Assembly: GCA_022396035.1 (NCBI GenBank)
Contig: JAIOXO010000005.1
Location: forward strand, 16,567-80,566
From: Actinomycetes bacterium
GTDB taxonomy: Bacteria; Actinomycetota; Humimicrobiia; Humimicrobiales; Humimicrobiaceae
Length of the DNA: 64,000 nucleotides
Reading direction: 5' to 3'
Shown here: in pieces, positions 33,401 to 42,054 of the stretch
Layout of the letters: each line of letters starts with the position of its first letter
Numbering within the stretch: the stretch's first letter is position 1
Program-made: the position numbers and the translations under genes
The notes under the pieces: model-generated
What the model saw: only the letters and a program-made list of their open reading frames with translations
What the model was told of the DNA's origin: nothing
The model's database searches: none

Positions 33401-34189
33401 ATGGATGCAGAACAGCAACAGAAGAGATTTAATATAAAACACCTGTTACTGGTTATTCTGGTATTAATTATTGGCTTGGGTGTGGTATTAAGCATAAGGC
33501 AGCTGCCCTTTGACCGGGAGTATGAACCCCCTACAGCCCTGGTAAATATGCTGCCCCGCTATAGAGTAATAGACATGGATGACATTGGTATTGAAACCGA
33601 TGCTGACAGGGATGGCATAAATGACCAGAAAGATATAATGCTGGGAGCCAAAAAACAGCTGGAAGTAAAAGCAAAAAATATATTGCTCATGCCTGATGAG
33701 CCCAATTATTATCAGGGAGGGGATCCACCTGGGGACCTGGCGCTGGCCACCGATATTGTGGACAGGGCTTTCAGGGAAGCTGGCTATGGTTTAAGGGAGC
33801 TGGTAAATGAGGATATCAACCAGAACTTTGACCAGTATCCGCTGCGGGCTATCTGGAATCAGAAATACAGCGATCCGGATATTGATTATCGGCGGATCCA
33901 GAATCTGGAGGTCTTTTTCAGGCGCAACGCAGAACCGTTAACCGCAATTTTTAATCCCGCCGAAAAAGACAACCTGCAGCAGTGGCTTCCCGGAGATGTG
34001 GTATTCTTTGATATGGACAGGGACGGGTACACAGACAATGTTGGAATTGTCTCTGACAGCACCACCAGAAGCGGTGCTACCAAGGTTATATATAATTACA
34101 TTGAGCCGGGATATACGGTGGAAAAAGACATATTGGGAAAAGAGAAAATTACCGGTCACTTCCGTTATCCTAAACCGGATGCTTTTTAA
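33401..34189 (+). CDS. DUF1287-domain protein, membrane-anchored, lacking the usual cysteine
   Basis: 262 residues: a basic N-terminus and one membrane anchor (about 14-32), then an extracytoplasmic DUF1287 domain (NlpC/P60-like clan). Blocks LATDIVDRAFREAGYGLREL, DYRRIQNLEVFF, WLPGDVVFFDMD and TGHFRYP follow the family. Family members carry a Cys at the start of the helix (CTD); here it reads ATD, so hydrolase activity may be lost. A calcium-loop-like stretch (DADRDGINDQKD, about residues 63-74) precedes it. It is co-transcribed with the complex I-like operon (1-base gap). Confidence 0.75.
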   Translation: MDAEQQQKRFNIKHLLLVILVLIIGLGVVLSIRQLPFDREYEPPTALVNMLPRYRVIDMDDIGIETDADRDGINDQKDIMLGAKKQLEVKAKNILLMPDEPNYYQGGDPPGDLALATDIVDRAFREAGYGLRELVNEDINQNFDQYPLRAIWNQKYSDPDIDYRRIQNLEVFFRRNAEPLTAIFNPAEKDNLQQWLPGDVVFFDMDRDGYTDNVGIVSDSTTRSGATKVIYNYIEPGYTVEKDILGKEKITGHFRYPKPDAF

Positions 34190-35075
34190 ATAACCTGAGA
34201 CAGCCAGCTTTTATCTTGGACCAGATATTTCCACTGTATCTTTGGCTGAAATCATCCATGGCCTGGGAGAGATTTATCTGTTTGCCGTATTTATCCTGGA
34301 TGTTTTGCTGATGTTCATATAACCAGACCAGAAGATCAGATTTGGTCCTGTGGGTAAAAATATCCACAATGTGGGATTTTTCTATTTTTTTAATAGCTGG
34401 GTCATAAACCCGGTCATACCATATTGCTGCTGCCTGCTTAAAATTAAGCTTCTTTTCCCCGTTCTGGTTCAGGTCATACATATACTGGTTTATCTGATTT
34501 AGCAATACATCATATTTGCCGGGTATAGTCAGCCTTATCTTTATCCGGGGGCGTGATTCAGACAGCCCGGTCAACTCCAGAAAGTTTTCTCTTTCGGTAA
34601 GTATAAACATGTCTTTGGGGTCCATCTGCCTGGTCACCGGAAACCTGGTTAAAAACTCTGTTATCTCTGCATCTATATAGTTTACTCCCATTTTTCTGGC
34701 CACACTTACCCGGTGGTTGCCGTCCACTACAAAGTACATCTCCCCTACTTTATAAAGTTTTACCAGAGGAAGATCTTCAAACCTGGAGTAAGCCTTATAT
34801 ATTTTACTCCATCTGTATTCCAGGTGTCCCTTTTTGGGTAAAAAATGGCGGTCAAAATCCCGGTAGCGGTCAACACTGCCCACAATAGAGTCTGTAGGCA
34901 CCGGTTTTATTCCCAAGTACCTCTGGTTTTTAAGGTTCAGCCTCTTGCTGATCTTATCAAAAGAAAGAAGGCGGTTTTCTTTTCTGGTGACCACAGACCT
35001 CAGGTCGCCAAGCAAAGATTTGAACCTGGCCTGATCAAAGGCATCATTTGGATTATTATCAAATAACATAAGCAC
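34170..35075 (-). CDS. ParB/Srx-fold domain protein of unknown function
   Basis: 301 residues. The N-terminal half holds a ParB-like nucleotide-binding core: LPLVKLYKVGEMYFVVDGNHR with the GNHRVSVAR box near residues 118-126 (ParB proteins have GERR). The rest is charged and helical. No DNA-binding domain was recognised. It may be a ParB/sulfiredoxin-fold enzyme or regulator. The start could be GTG 35075 or ATG 35069. It follows the phosphoesterase gene by 3 bases and overlaps DUF1287 at the 3' ends by 20 bases. Confidence 0.65.
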   Translation of the reverse strand: MLMLFDNNPNDAFDQARFKSLLGDLRSVVTRKENRLLSFDKISKRLNLKNQRYLGIKPVPTDSIVGSVDRYRDFDRHFLPKKGHLEYRWSKIYKAYSRFEDLPLVKLYKVGEMYFVVDGNHRVSVARKMGVNYIDAEITEFLTRFPVTRQMDPKDMFILTERENFLELTGLSESRPRIKIRLTIPGKYDVLLNQINQYMYDLNQNGEKKLNFKQAAAIWYDRVYDPAIKKIEKSHIVDIFTHRTKSDLLVWLYEHQQNIQDKYGKQINLSQAMDDFSQRYSGNIWSKIKAGCLRLFKKHPV

Positions 35076-35078
35076 AAC

Positions 35079-35702
35079 CTATACCTCTACCACCCTGAAA
35101 CCATAGGCGTTTATTACTTTGGTGGAATTTACTTCAGTCAGCCAGTTGTCATCAATGCCGTATAGATGTACATGGCCATGCACCAGATATCCGGGCTTAA
35201 ATTTTCTTATAAAATGATTGAAGCACTTAAAGCCCCGGTGGCATAAATCGGAGCCGTCATGAAACCCATAGGGCGGAGCATGGGTTACCAGAAGGTCCAG
35301 ATATCTTTTTTTAAATAATTTATTTAGATACATCCTCGGTTTGAGCCGTAAAATCTTAAGGCACATTTCAAAATCTGTATACTGGTAATCTCCCCTGCTG
35401 TAACGGTAGGATCCTTCCAGCCCGCCAATCAACAGCCCCTTATAGTTTATTACCCTGTTATCCAGATTGATGCAGCCCTGGGGTATATTCTTTTTCAGTC
35501 CGCCCTCCTTAAATATTTTTTTCTTATGGTGGTTTCCAAAAACATAGTACAGGGGTTTATTGAGCATGGTTACTATATATTCCAGGTAGGAGGTGGGTAA
35601 ATCCCCACAGGAAATTATCAGGTCTATATCTGCCATCTTTTTGCTTATGGCCGGGCTGTATAAAAAATCTACTACCTTATCGCTTAGAAATAAAATTTTC
35701 AT
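35079..35702 (-). CDS. Calcineurin-like metallophosphoesterase
   Basis: A 207-residue metallophosphoesterase of the calcineurin superfamily. Motifs: FLSD near the N-terminus (the usual DxH reads DKV), ISCGDLP near residue 31, GNHHKKK near 56, VTHAPP near 140 and HGHVHLYG near 175. Most metal-binding residues are present, but the first His is missing, which may alter metal binding. It forms an operon with the ParB-like gene. Substrate unknown. Confidence 0.82.
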   Translation of the reverse strand: MKILFLSDKVVDFLYSPAISKKMADIDLIISCGDLPTSYLEYIVTMLNKPLYYVFGNHHKKKIFKEGGLKKNIPQGCINLDNRVINYKGLLIGGLEGSYRYSRGDYQYTDFEMCLKILRLKPRMYLNKLFKKRYLDLLVTHAPPYGFHDGSDLCHRGFKCFNHFIRKFKPGYLVHGHVHLYGIDDNWLTEVNSTKVINAYGFRVVEV

Positions 35703-35807
35703 GACAATTTTTAATGATAATTTTTTTATCCTGTATTTGCAATGTTTGCCTTTTGGCCCCTATTTCTGTAAAAATAGTAATAAGTATATTAAAATATGCT
35801 CTAAATT

Positions 35808-36797
35808 ATGGAAAAAAGAAGCAATCTTAAGATTAAGATGGTAACCATATCCATTATGGCTGCGGTTCTGATAGGAGCAGTTCAGTTGGGGCTGCCTTCA
35901 CCCCTTGAAGCCATAACCCTGCAGGAACTGGGGGAAAGGGTATCCAGATTAAGTACAGAAGAGGAGCAGCTGGTAGAAGCTATAGTAGCCTCCGAAACCC
36001 AGGTTCAAATTAACCAGGAACGACTGCAGTCATTAAACCAGGATCTTGAAAATTATGAAAAACAGCTGGAGGATTTGTATGTTAAAAGAAAACAGCTCAA
36101 GGAAAGTTTAAAACAGAGACAGCAGCTCTTAATGGAGAGGATGGTATATACCTATAAATACGGTAACGATGAAATTACAAAGTTTGTCTTATCGGCAAAA
36201 AATTTAAATGAAGTGGTAAATAACCTTTACCTGTTTAAAAATATAATGGAAAGGGACGCGGAGCTTATAGAGGAATACCGGTATGAAAGAGAAGAATTTG
36301 ACCGGGTCTCCAGAAAATCTGAGGAAAAGAAGGTAGAGGTAGAGCAAACCAGGGAAAGGGTTTTGGCTGAACAGCAGAAACTCCAGCAGAGTATTGCTTA
36401 CAACCAGGCTCTCCTGGATCAGGTAAAAAATGAAAGATCGGAAGTGGCAACCCTGCTGTCCGAGATCAAAAAAAGAATCGCCCAGGTGCAACCCCCCGGC
36501 CTGACCCTGGTAGGTGAATGGGACATGGTTGCTACTGCTTACTATTCGGGAGGCGGAGGACTTAATGGAAACGGAATTACTGCTATAGGCTTAAGGGTGA
36601 GAAAGGGAATTGTGGCTGTGGATCCTAAAACAATACCGCTGGGTACCCGGCTGTATATTCCGGGATATGGAGAAGCCCTGGCAGCAGATACCGGAGGCTG
36701 GATAAAGGGCAACCGAATTGATCTAGGTTTTGAGTCACTGGAAGAATGCTATCGTTATGGCCGTCGTAAAATAAAAGTGTATCTGGTGGATGATTAA
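35808..36797 (+). CDS. Secreted PcsB-like coiled-coil protein with 3D domain
   Basis: 329 residues: signal peptide (about 1-35), a long coiled coil (about 40-225, heptad-rich with Q/E/K), then a C-terminal 3D domain (MVATAYYSGGGGLNGNG, VAVDPKTIPLGTRLYIPGYG, AADTGGWIKGNRIDLGF), whose three aspartates mark the MltA-like double-psi barrel. The DUF5667/PcsB-like coiled coil plus 3D architecture is typical of Gram-positive cell-wall lytic enzymes. It probably cleaves or remodels peptidoglycan outside the cell. It overlaps the convergent glycosylase gene by 4 bases. Confidence 0.87.
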   Translation: MEKRSNLKIKMVTISIMAAVLIGAVQLGLPSPLEAITLQELGERVSRLSTEEEQLVEAIVASETQVQINQERLQSLNQDLENYEKQLEDLYVKRKQLKESLKQRQQLLMERMVYTYKYGNDEITKFVLSAKNLNEVVNNLYLFKNIMERDAELIEEYRYEREEFDRVSRKSEEKKVEVEQTRERVLAEQQKLQQSIAYNQALLDQVKNERSEVATLLSEIKKRIAQVQPPGLTLVGEWDMVATAYYSGGGGLNGNGITAIGLRVRKGIVAVDPKTIPLGTRLYIPGYGEALAADTGGWIKGNRIDLGFESLEECYRYGRRKIKVYLVDD

Positions 36798-37402
36798 ACC
36801 ATCTTGAGTACTTTGGAAAGTGAACGGAAATCCTCGGTATATCTCTCTTCACTTACTCTCTTTTTAACCATCACATCATGAGGGCTGTAGAAAGGAACCA
36901 GCTTGAAAGAAGGATTCTCAAATACCCGCATGTGAATATCATGGATATCCTGGTATTCCTTCTCCACCGAGAAGAAATGTTTCAGTATTATATTGGAAGT
37001 CTTGAGTCCCAGGGAAACTATAATATGAGGGGTGGTTATGGAAATCTCTTCATTAAAATAGTGGATACAGTTCTGTATGTATTCCGGCTTCATATTCAGG
37101 CCGTCCCCTTCTCTGGGTACACATTTTACCAGATAGGTAAGGTAGGTATCCTCATCCAGAGAAAGTCCCACTTCATCTATGATTTTCCTTATGAATTCAC
37201 CGGAGCTGTCCCCGCTGTAGGGTTTTCCTGATTTTTCCGCCCCCTTGGGTGTGGGGTAATTGCCGATAATTATTATCTTGGCGCTGGGTGCTCCTATACC
37301 TGATACCGGTTGTTTTCTGGTTTTTACAAGCTCACTGCATTTCTTACAATTCTTAACTGACTTCTCTAAATTGTTTAAACTTTCTTTTGAGCTTATTGGC
37401 AT
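36794..37402 (-). CDS. Uracil-DNA glycosylase superfamily protein with Fe-S cysteines
   Basis: 202 residues. Cysteines in CKKC (about residues 19-22) and a second pair (LVKCVP, QNCIHYF, about 93 and 109) match the [4Fe-4S] ligands of family 4 glycosylases. The first motif (GEAPGxxED in relatives) reads IGNYPTPKGAE and the last (HPS) reads YSPHDV, so catalytic motifs are diverged. GKPYSGDSSGEFIRK keeps the GxPFxG-like element. It could act on another base, or be a related nucleic-acid-binding protein. Confidence 0.7.
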   Translation of the reverse strand: MPISSKESLNNLEKSVKNCKKCSELVKTRKQPVSGIGAPSAKIIIIGNYPTPKGAEKSGKPYSGDSSGEFIRKIIDEVGLSLDEDTYLTYLVKCVPREGDGLNMKPEYIQNCIHYFNEEISITTPHIIVSLGLKTSNIILKHFFSVEKEYQDIHDIHMRVFENPSFKLVPFYSPHDVMVKKRVSEERYTEDFRSLSKVLKMV

Positions 37403-37564
37403 ATAAATATATTAATTCTTTTAAGTGCTTATTATACTACTTACTAATTAAATCCAAGTCAAGACAGATAAGCACATTAATTTTTATTTTATCATATTTT
37501 TGCTATTATATATTAAAATTCCATGCTTTGTATGGAAAAATACAACCAAAAAAGGAGTACAGAT

Positions 37565-38200
37565 ATGGCAAAATATCAAGACCTAGCTGATGCTATCATT
37601 GCAGGCGATAATGTAAAAAGCAAGGAGATTACCCAGAAGCTTGTAGATGATAATGTGGAGGCAACCGATATCCTGAATGAAGGGCTGGTCCCGGGCATGA
37701 ATGTAGTGGGCAAGAAGTTCAAGGCAAATGAAATGTACATACCTGAAGTACTGATAGCAGCCAGGGCTATGCATGCAGCCATGGACATTATAAAGCCCCT
37801 CTTAACTGAATCCGGAGCTCCCTCCAAGGGCTCGGTACTTATAGGAACCGTACAGGGAGACCTGCACGATATAGGCAAGAACCTGGTGGGAATGATGCTG
37901 GAAGGCGGAGGCTTTGAGGTAGTGGATGCAGGCGTGGATGTAGCCCCCGAGAAATTTGTAGAGGAAGTAAAGAAAAACGGAATCAAGGTAGTTGGCCTGT
38001 CAGCTCTTTTAACTACCACCATGCCGGTAATGAAAGATATAATTGAAGCGCTCTCAGCAGACAGCGACACCAAAGAGGTCAAGGTTATGGTAGGCGGAGC
38101 TCCCCTTACCCAGGAATATGCAGATTCCATTGGTGCAGCCGGATATGCTCCCGATGCTTCCAGTGCAGTAGACCTGGCCGAACAGCTGTTAGCTGGTTAA
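37565..38200 (+). CDS. Corrinoid (B12-binding) methyl-transfer protein
   Basis: A 211-residue two-domain corrinoid protein of the MtbC/MttC type. The N-terminal helical cap (residues about 1-85) is followed by the Rossmann-like B12 domain with GTVQGDLHDIGKN (DxHxxG, histidine ligand to cobalt) near residue 100. VVDAGVDVAPEKFVEE and GLSALLTTTMP follow. ATG 37565 is chosen, with AGGAG 9 bases upstream. No methyltransferase or activator gene adjoins, so substrate (methylamine, methanol, glycine betaine or other) is unknown. A strong terminator follows. Confidence 0.9.
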   Translation: MAKYQDLADAIIAGDNVKSKEITQKLVDDNVEATDILNEGLVPGMNVVGKKFKANEMYIPEVLIAARAMHAAMDIIKPLLTESGAPSKGSVLIGTVQGDLHDIGKNLVGMMLEGGGFEVVDAGVDVAPEKFVEEVKKNGIKVVGLSALLTTTMPVMKDIIEALSADSDTKEVKVMVGGAPLTQEYADSIGAAGYAPDASSAVDLAEQLLAG

Positions 38201-38226
38201 AGTAACTTATTGATAATAGGGATATT

Positions 38227-38270
38227 AAGTTAGAAGTGCCTAATAGGAGTTAGACACTTCTAACTTTTTT
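38227..38270. terminator. Terminator between corrinoid gene and ribH
   Basis: AAGTTAGAAGTG (38227-38238) pairs perfectly with CACTTCTAACTT (38255-38266), followed by a T run on the plus strand. The reverse strand also has A-rich flanks. It can serve both convergent genes. Confidence 0.85.
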
Positions 38271-38273
38271 AGG

Positions 38274-38747
38274 TTATTTTAATTTTGTAAACAGATTAGC
38301 CATTTCAATGGCGCTGAGCGCTGCTTCCCAGCCCTTGTTCCCCATCCTGGTACCTGCTCTTTCAATGGCCTGTTCCAGGGTATCAGGGGTTATTACCCCA
38401 AAGGCAATGGGCAGGTCAAAATCAAGGCTGATTTTGGCAATGCCCTTAATAGTCTCATTGGCAATATACTGGTTGTGGGAGGTTCCTCCCTTTATTATTG
38501 CACCCAGGCATATGACTGCATTATATTTGCCGGAGGCGGCAATCATCTTGGTAGCAGAAGGCATCTCAAAAGCACCGGGTACCCACACCACATCGATATT
38601 GCCATCAGAACAGTTATGCCGGTTAAGGCAGTCTATGGCTCCATCCAGGAGCTTGGAGGTGATAAATTCATTAAAACGACTGGCCACAATAGCCACTTTT
38701 AGCTTGCCTGCGTCCAGGTTTCCTTCTATCTTTTTCATATCTAACAA
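38274..38747 (-). CDS. ribH: 6,7-dimethyl-8-ribityllumazine synthase
   Basis: Condenses the ribitylamino-pyrimidine with dihydroxybutanone phosphate to lumazine, the last-but-one step to riboflavin. 157 residues with [31 protein letters not shown] and [20 protein letters not shown], which include the substrate-binding Phe, His and catalytic-loop residues. [16 protein letters not shown] follows. Last gene of the ribD-ribE-ribBA-ribH operon, 7 bases after ribBA. Confidence 0.96.
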   Translation of the reverse strand: MLDMKKIEGNLDAGKLKVAIVASRFNEFITSKLLDGAIDCLNRHNCSDGNIDVVWVPGAFEMPSATKMIAASGKYNAVICLGAIIKGGTSHNQYIANETIKGIAKISLDFDLPIAFGVITPDTLEQAIERAGTRMGNKGWEAALSAIEMANLFTKLK

Positions 38748-38754
38748 CCTTTCT

Positions 38755-39975
38755 CTAGTCTAATAAATGATTTAATTTAGCTCTTTTGGTATCAAGATAA
38801 CGCTTATTATTCTTATTGGGGGGTATCTTGAGGGATACCCTCCTGGTTATTTTCAGGCCATAGCCCTCAAGCCCCACTACTTTTCTGGGGTTATTGGTCA
38901 TAAGATGCAAAGTACTTAATCCCAGGTCCGAGAGTATCTGGGCTCCCAGGCCGTAATCCCTGAGATCGGCATCAAAACCCAGCTCGAGGTTTGCTTCCAC
39001 TGTATCCAGGCCTTTATCCTGAAGTTCATAGGCCTTCATCTTGTTACACAGCCCTATGCCCCTTCCTTCCTGGGCCATATATAGAAGCACCCCTTCGCCT
39101 TTCTGGTTAATCATTTTAAAGGCGCTGTCCAGCTGCTGGCCGCAATCACAGCGTTTGGAACCAAAAGTATCTCCGGTAAGACACTGGGAATGTACCCGGA
39201 CTAAAACATTTTCCTTGCCCCTTACCTGGCCTTTAACCAGGGCTATGTGGGTTTCGTTGTCCAGTGTGGACCGGTAGGTTAAAGCCTTGAAATCCCCCCA
39301 CTTGGTGGGAAGTATAATTTCAGAAACCTTTTCTACCAGTTTTTCCTTTCTTTTCCTGTATCTTATGAGTTCTTCAATAGTAATAAGTTTTAGGTTAAAT
39401 TTACGGGCAATTGACAGCAGGTCCGGAAGCAGCGCTACCTCCCCTTCCTCATTGATAACTTCACATATTACCCCCGCCGGATAGAGCCCGCTTAGCGTGG
39501 CCAGATCAACTGCTGATTCGGTATGTCCCGCCCTGGTGAGCACTCCCCCCGTCTGTGACTTAAGGGGAAAAATATGGCCCGGCATCAAAAAGTCGCCGGC
39601 CCTGGTTTCAGGGTTAACAAATGCCTTTATGGTAGCTGCCCGGTCTTTGGCTGAAACCCCTGTACCCTGCCTGGTTCTCAGATCTATGGACAGGGCAAAA
39701 GCACCAATATTTGTGGCCTGGCTGCTTTCGCTTACCATCATGGGTATTTTTAGCTGGTCCAGCCTCTCCTTCTGGCAGGCCAGGCAGATAAGGCTTTTGC
39801 CATGAGTCATCATAAAATTTATAGACCTGACATCAACTGCTTCCGCTGCTTGAAAGAAGACTCCCTCATTTTTTTCAGACCTGTCATCTACAATAATCAT
39901 TAACTTGCCCTGCTTTATATCGGGTATAGCCTGTTCGATTTTTGAAAAATATTTTTCCTTATTAAATGAATCCAT
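38755..39975 (-). CDS. ribBA: Bifunctional DHBP synthase / GTP cyclohydrolase II RibBA
   Basis: 406 residues. The N-terminal DHBP synthase domain (1-205) makes dihydroxybutanone phosphate; the C-terminal GTP cyclohydrolase II (206-406) opens GTP. The cyclohydrolase has the zinc cysteines in [18 protein letters not shown] and the block [11 protein letters not shown]. In the first domain TGVSAKDRA and [13 protein letters not shown] are normal, but the acidic loop, DDEDRENEG in relatives, reads DDRSEKNEG, changing residues that bind metal and substrate. It overlaps ribE by 14 bases. Confidence 0.95.
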   Translation of the reverse strand: MDSFNKEKYFSKIEQAIPDIKQGKLMIIVDDRSEKNEGVFFQAAEAVDVRSINFMMTHGKSLICLACQKERLDQLKIPMMVSESSQATNIGAFALSIDLRTRQGTGVSAKDRAATIKAFVNPETRAGDFLMPGHIFPLKSQTGGVLTRAGHTESAVDLATLSGLYPAGVICEVINEEGEVALLPDLLSIARKFNLKLITIEELIRYRKRKEKLVEKVSEIILPTKWGDFKALTYRSTLDNETHIALVKGQVRGKENVLVRVHSQCLTGDTFGSKRCDCGQQLDSAFKMINQKGEGVLLYMAQEGRGIGLCNKMKAYELQDKGLDTVEANLELGFDADLRDYGLGAQILSDLGLSTLHLMTNNPRKVVGLEGYGLKITRRVSLKIPPNKNNKRYLDTKRAKLNHLLD

Positions 39976-40609
39976 GTTTTTTTAGTTTCTCCTTTAGTAA
40001 TTTATCAGCATCTTCCGGGTTCTGGCTGCCTATAAAATTTGCTATATATCTGGCGATTATATCTACCTCAATATTTACTTCGCCGGAAGCCTGCCTGGTA
40101 TAAAGATTGGTGCTGGAGTAGGTGTGCGGTATAACTGCTGCGGCAAACCAGTTCTCTTTTTTTTCTGAAACGGTAAGGCTTATTCCGTCTATGGCCACCG
40201 AACCCCTTACTGCAATAAAAGGGCTCAGTTTGGGATGCAGCTTAATTTTAATCCTGTAGGCCTGCTCCCTCTTTTCTATGGACAGTATTTTGGTCACCGA
40301 GTCTATATGTCCGGTTACCATATGGCCTCCTATCCTGCTGTCTGCACGAAGGGCTGGTTCCAGGTTTACAATCCGCCCCTGCTGTACCCGGGCAAAAGTG
40401 GTATGCTCCATAGTCTGGTAAGATATATAGGCCTCAAAGCCTTCCTTCCCCTTTTTTTCTACCGTAAGACAGCAGCCGTCAACAGCTACCGAATCACCGA
40501 TAGACAAACTACCGGCCAGTGTGGGGTACTTAACTCCAATCCTTATGCCCTCCGGCTGGCGGTTGACTTCACTTATAGTTCCTGTCTGAGTAATTATTCC
40601 TGTAAACAT
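39962..40609 (-). CDS. ribE: Riboflavin synthase alpha subunit
   Basis: Dismutates two lumazines to riboflavin. 215 residues with the N-terminal MFTGIITQTGTISEV and two tandem lumazine-binding repeats: the first ends about residue 95 (GDSVAVDGCCLTV), the second holds GSVAIDGISLTVSE near 150. Sequence GGHMVTGHIDSV marks the boundary. Overlaps ribD by 16 bases and ribBA by 14, so translation of the operon is coupled. Confidence 0.95.
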   Translation of the reverse strand: MFTGIITQTGTISEVNRQPEGIRIGVKYPTLAGSLSIGDSVAVDGCCLTVEKKGKEGFEAYISYQTMEHTTFARVQQGRIVNLEPALRADSRIGGHMVTGHIDSVTKILSIEKREQAYRIKIKLHPKLSPFIAVRGSVAIDGISLTVSEKKENWFAAAVIPHTYSSTNLYTRQASGEVNIEVDIIARYIANFIGSQNPEDADKLLKEKLKKHGFI

Positions 40610-41745
40610 TTCTTCCTGGGGTATGCGGTTATTAAAAGGTCTTCTCCAATTTTTTTTATGCGCTTGAATTCCAGTTTATAGGACTGGCATACTTTTTCCA
40701 GACCCAGATCTGAAAACATACTGTACCGGTTTTGGCCCAGAATAATGGGAGCAACAAAAACAAAAAACTTGTCAATCTGGCCTTCTTTTAAAAAAGCGGT
40801 ACCGATACCTGGTCCGGCTTCTATCAGGATAGAAGTTATGCCGTGTTTAGAGTAAAGAGTGCCAAGAACATCTTTTAGGTTAAACCGTTTACTTCCGGGC
40901 TCCATCATGGTTATGGTTAAGCCTTGGCGGCGCAGGCAGTCTGCTTTTTCTTTATCCCCGGAGGCAGTTACTATAATGGTTTCTACCTGTTGGGCAGTTT
41001 GAGCCAGGTTGGATTCGGGCCTGATCCTTAAATCCGGATCCAAAACCACGCGGGAAAAATTCTTAACCATATGCTTTGCCGCAACCGGGCTGTCCAGCGA
41101 CTCTCGGGGAAAAAGAAAAGGATTGTCGGCTTCTACTGTACCTATGCCGGTAAGCACGCAGCCGGTTTCTTTTCTGAGCCTCTGTACCATCAGTCGGCTG
41201 GGCTGCGAGGTAATCCATTTTGAATCCCCGGAACTGGCAGCAAGTTTTCCATCCAGGCTAACTGCAGCCTTGAGGGTAACCAGGGGCATTCCGGTTCTCA
41301 TGTTTTTAAAGAACTCTTCATTCTGTACGGCTGCCCTGTCTTTAAATAAACCAGACCTGACCTTTATTCCTGCTGCTTTTAGCTTTTTTATTCCCTGCCC
41401 GTAAACTTTGGGATTGGGATCCAGGGAAGCCACTATTACTTCCGAAAAGCCCTGTTTTATGATTTCATCTGCACAGGGAGGGGTTCTGCCGTATATGGTG
41501 CAGGGCTCAAGGGTTACGTACATCCTGGCTCCTCTTAAAGACATTTTAGCACTGGATATGGCTTCAATTTCTGCATGCGGTCCTCCGGCCTTTTGGTGGT
41601 AACCGGTGGCTGCCCGCTTCCCCTCTTTTACTATAACTGTACCCACCATAGGGTTGGGCCGGGTCTTTCCCCGGCCTTTTTCAGCCAGTTTTAAGGCCAT
41701 ATTCATAAATTTTTTATCTTCGTCGGTAAAATTATTGTTTTCCAT
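40594..41745 (-). CDS. ribD: Bifunctional pyrimidine deaminase/reductase RibD
   Basis: 383 residues. The deaminase domain has the zinc motif HAEIEAI near residue 57 and PCTIYGRTPPCADEI near 81; the reductase domain follows from about residue 150 (TLKAAVSLDGKLA, SKWITS). The start chosen is ATG 41745, which begins at the usual family N-terminus, but no ribosome site precedes it because the riboswitch terminator lies directly upstream. An in-frame ATG at 41793 with GGGAG would add 16 hydrophobic residues. First gene of the operon. Confidence 0.94.
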   Translation of the reverse strand: MENNNFTDEDKKFMNMALKLAEKGRGKTRPNPMVGTVIVKEGKRAATGYHQKAGGPHAEIEAISSAKMSLRGARMYVTLEPCTIYGRTPPCADEIIKQGFSEVIVASLDPNPKVYGQGIKKLKAAGIKVRSGLFKDRAAVQNEEFFKNMRTGMPLVTLKAAVSLDGKLAASSGDSKWITSQPSRLMVQRLRKETGCVLTGIGTVEADNPFLFPRESLDSPVAAKHMVKNFSRVVLDPDLRIRPESNLAQTAQQVETIIVTASGDKEKADCLRRQGLTITMMEPGSKRFNLKDVLGTLYSKHGITSILIEAGPGIGTAFLKEGQIDKFFVFVAPIILGQNRYSMFSDLGLEKVCQSYKLEFKRIKKIGEDLLITAYPRKKCLQE

Positions 41746-41779
41746 AATTAAAAAAAGCCACAGAGAAAATCTGTGGCTT
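41746..41779 (-). terminator. Riboswitch-linked intrinsic terminator before ribD
   Basis: On the minus strand a 10-base stem (AAGCCACAGA with TCTGTGGCTT, plus-strand 41755-41779) and 5-base loop are followed by a run of seven T, ending right before the ribD ATG. Together with the aptamer upstream this is the expression platform: FMN binding would favour termination. Confidence 0.88.
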
Positions 41780-41796
41780 AAAAAATAAGTCATAAA

Positions 41797-41906
41797 CTTT
41801 CTCCCATCCAGACTTTAACTGTCGGTCTTAGAATTTCACTAAGTCAGCCTTTTTAAAAGGTTTGCAGACTATACTGCCGGTAAGGAATTTCACCTGTCCT
41901 TGAAAA
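41797..41906 (-). ncRNA. FMN riboswitch (RFN element)
   Basis: The minus strand carries the conserved RFN blocks in order: GGACAGGTGAAATTCC, ACCGGCAGTA, TAGTCTGC, then a variable hairpin, TAGTGAAATTCTA, GACCGACAGTTA and AGTCTGGATGGGAGAAAG. P1 can form between TTTTC and GAAAG at the ends. The element binds flavin mononucleotide and here controls ribDEBAH through the terminator just downstream. Confidence 0.96.
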
Positions 41907-42054
41907 TTTACTATGAATTTTTCAATAATGCTCAAATACGTGAAGAAATTATACCAAAAAAATATGTTTTTACAAATTTTATAAATATTACTTTTGAATT
42001 TTACCCACAATCTATTAAAATATAGTCAGTAATAAAAGAATCGGAGAACAGGTA

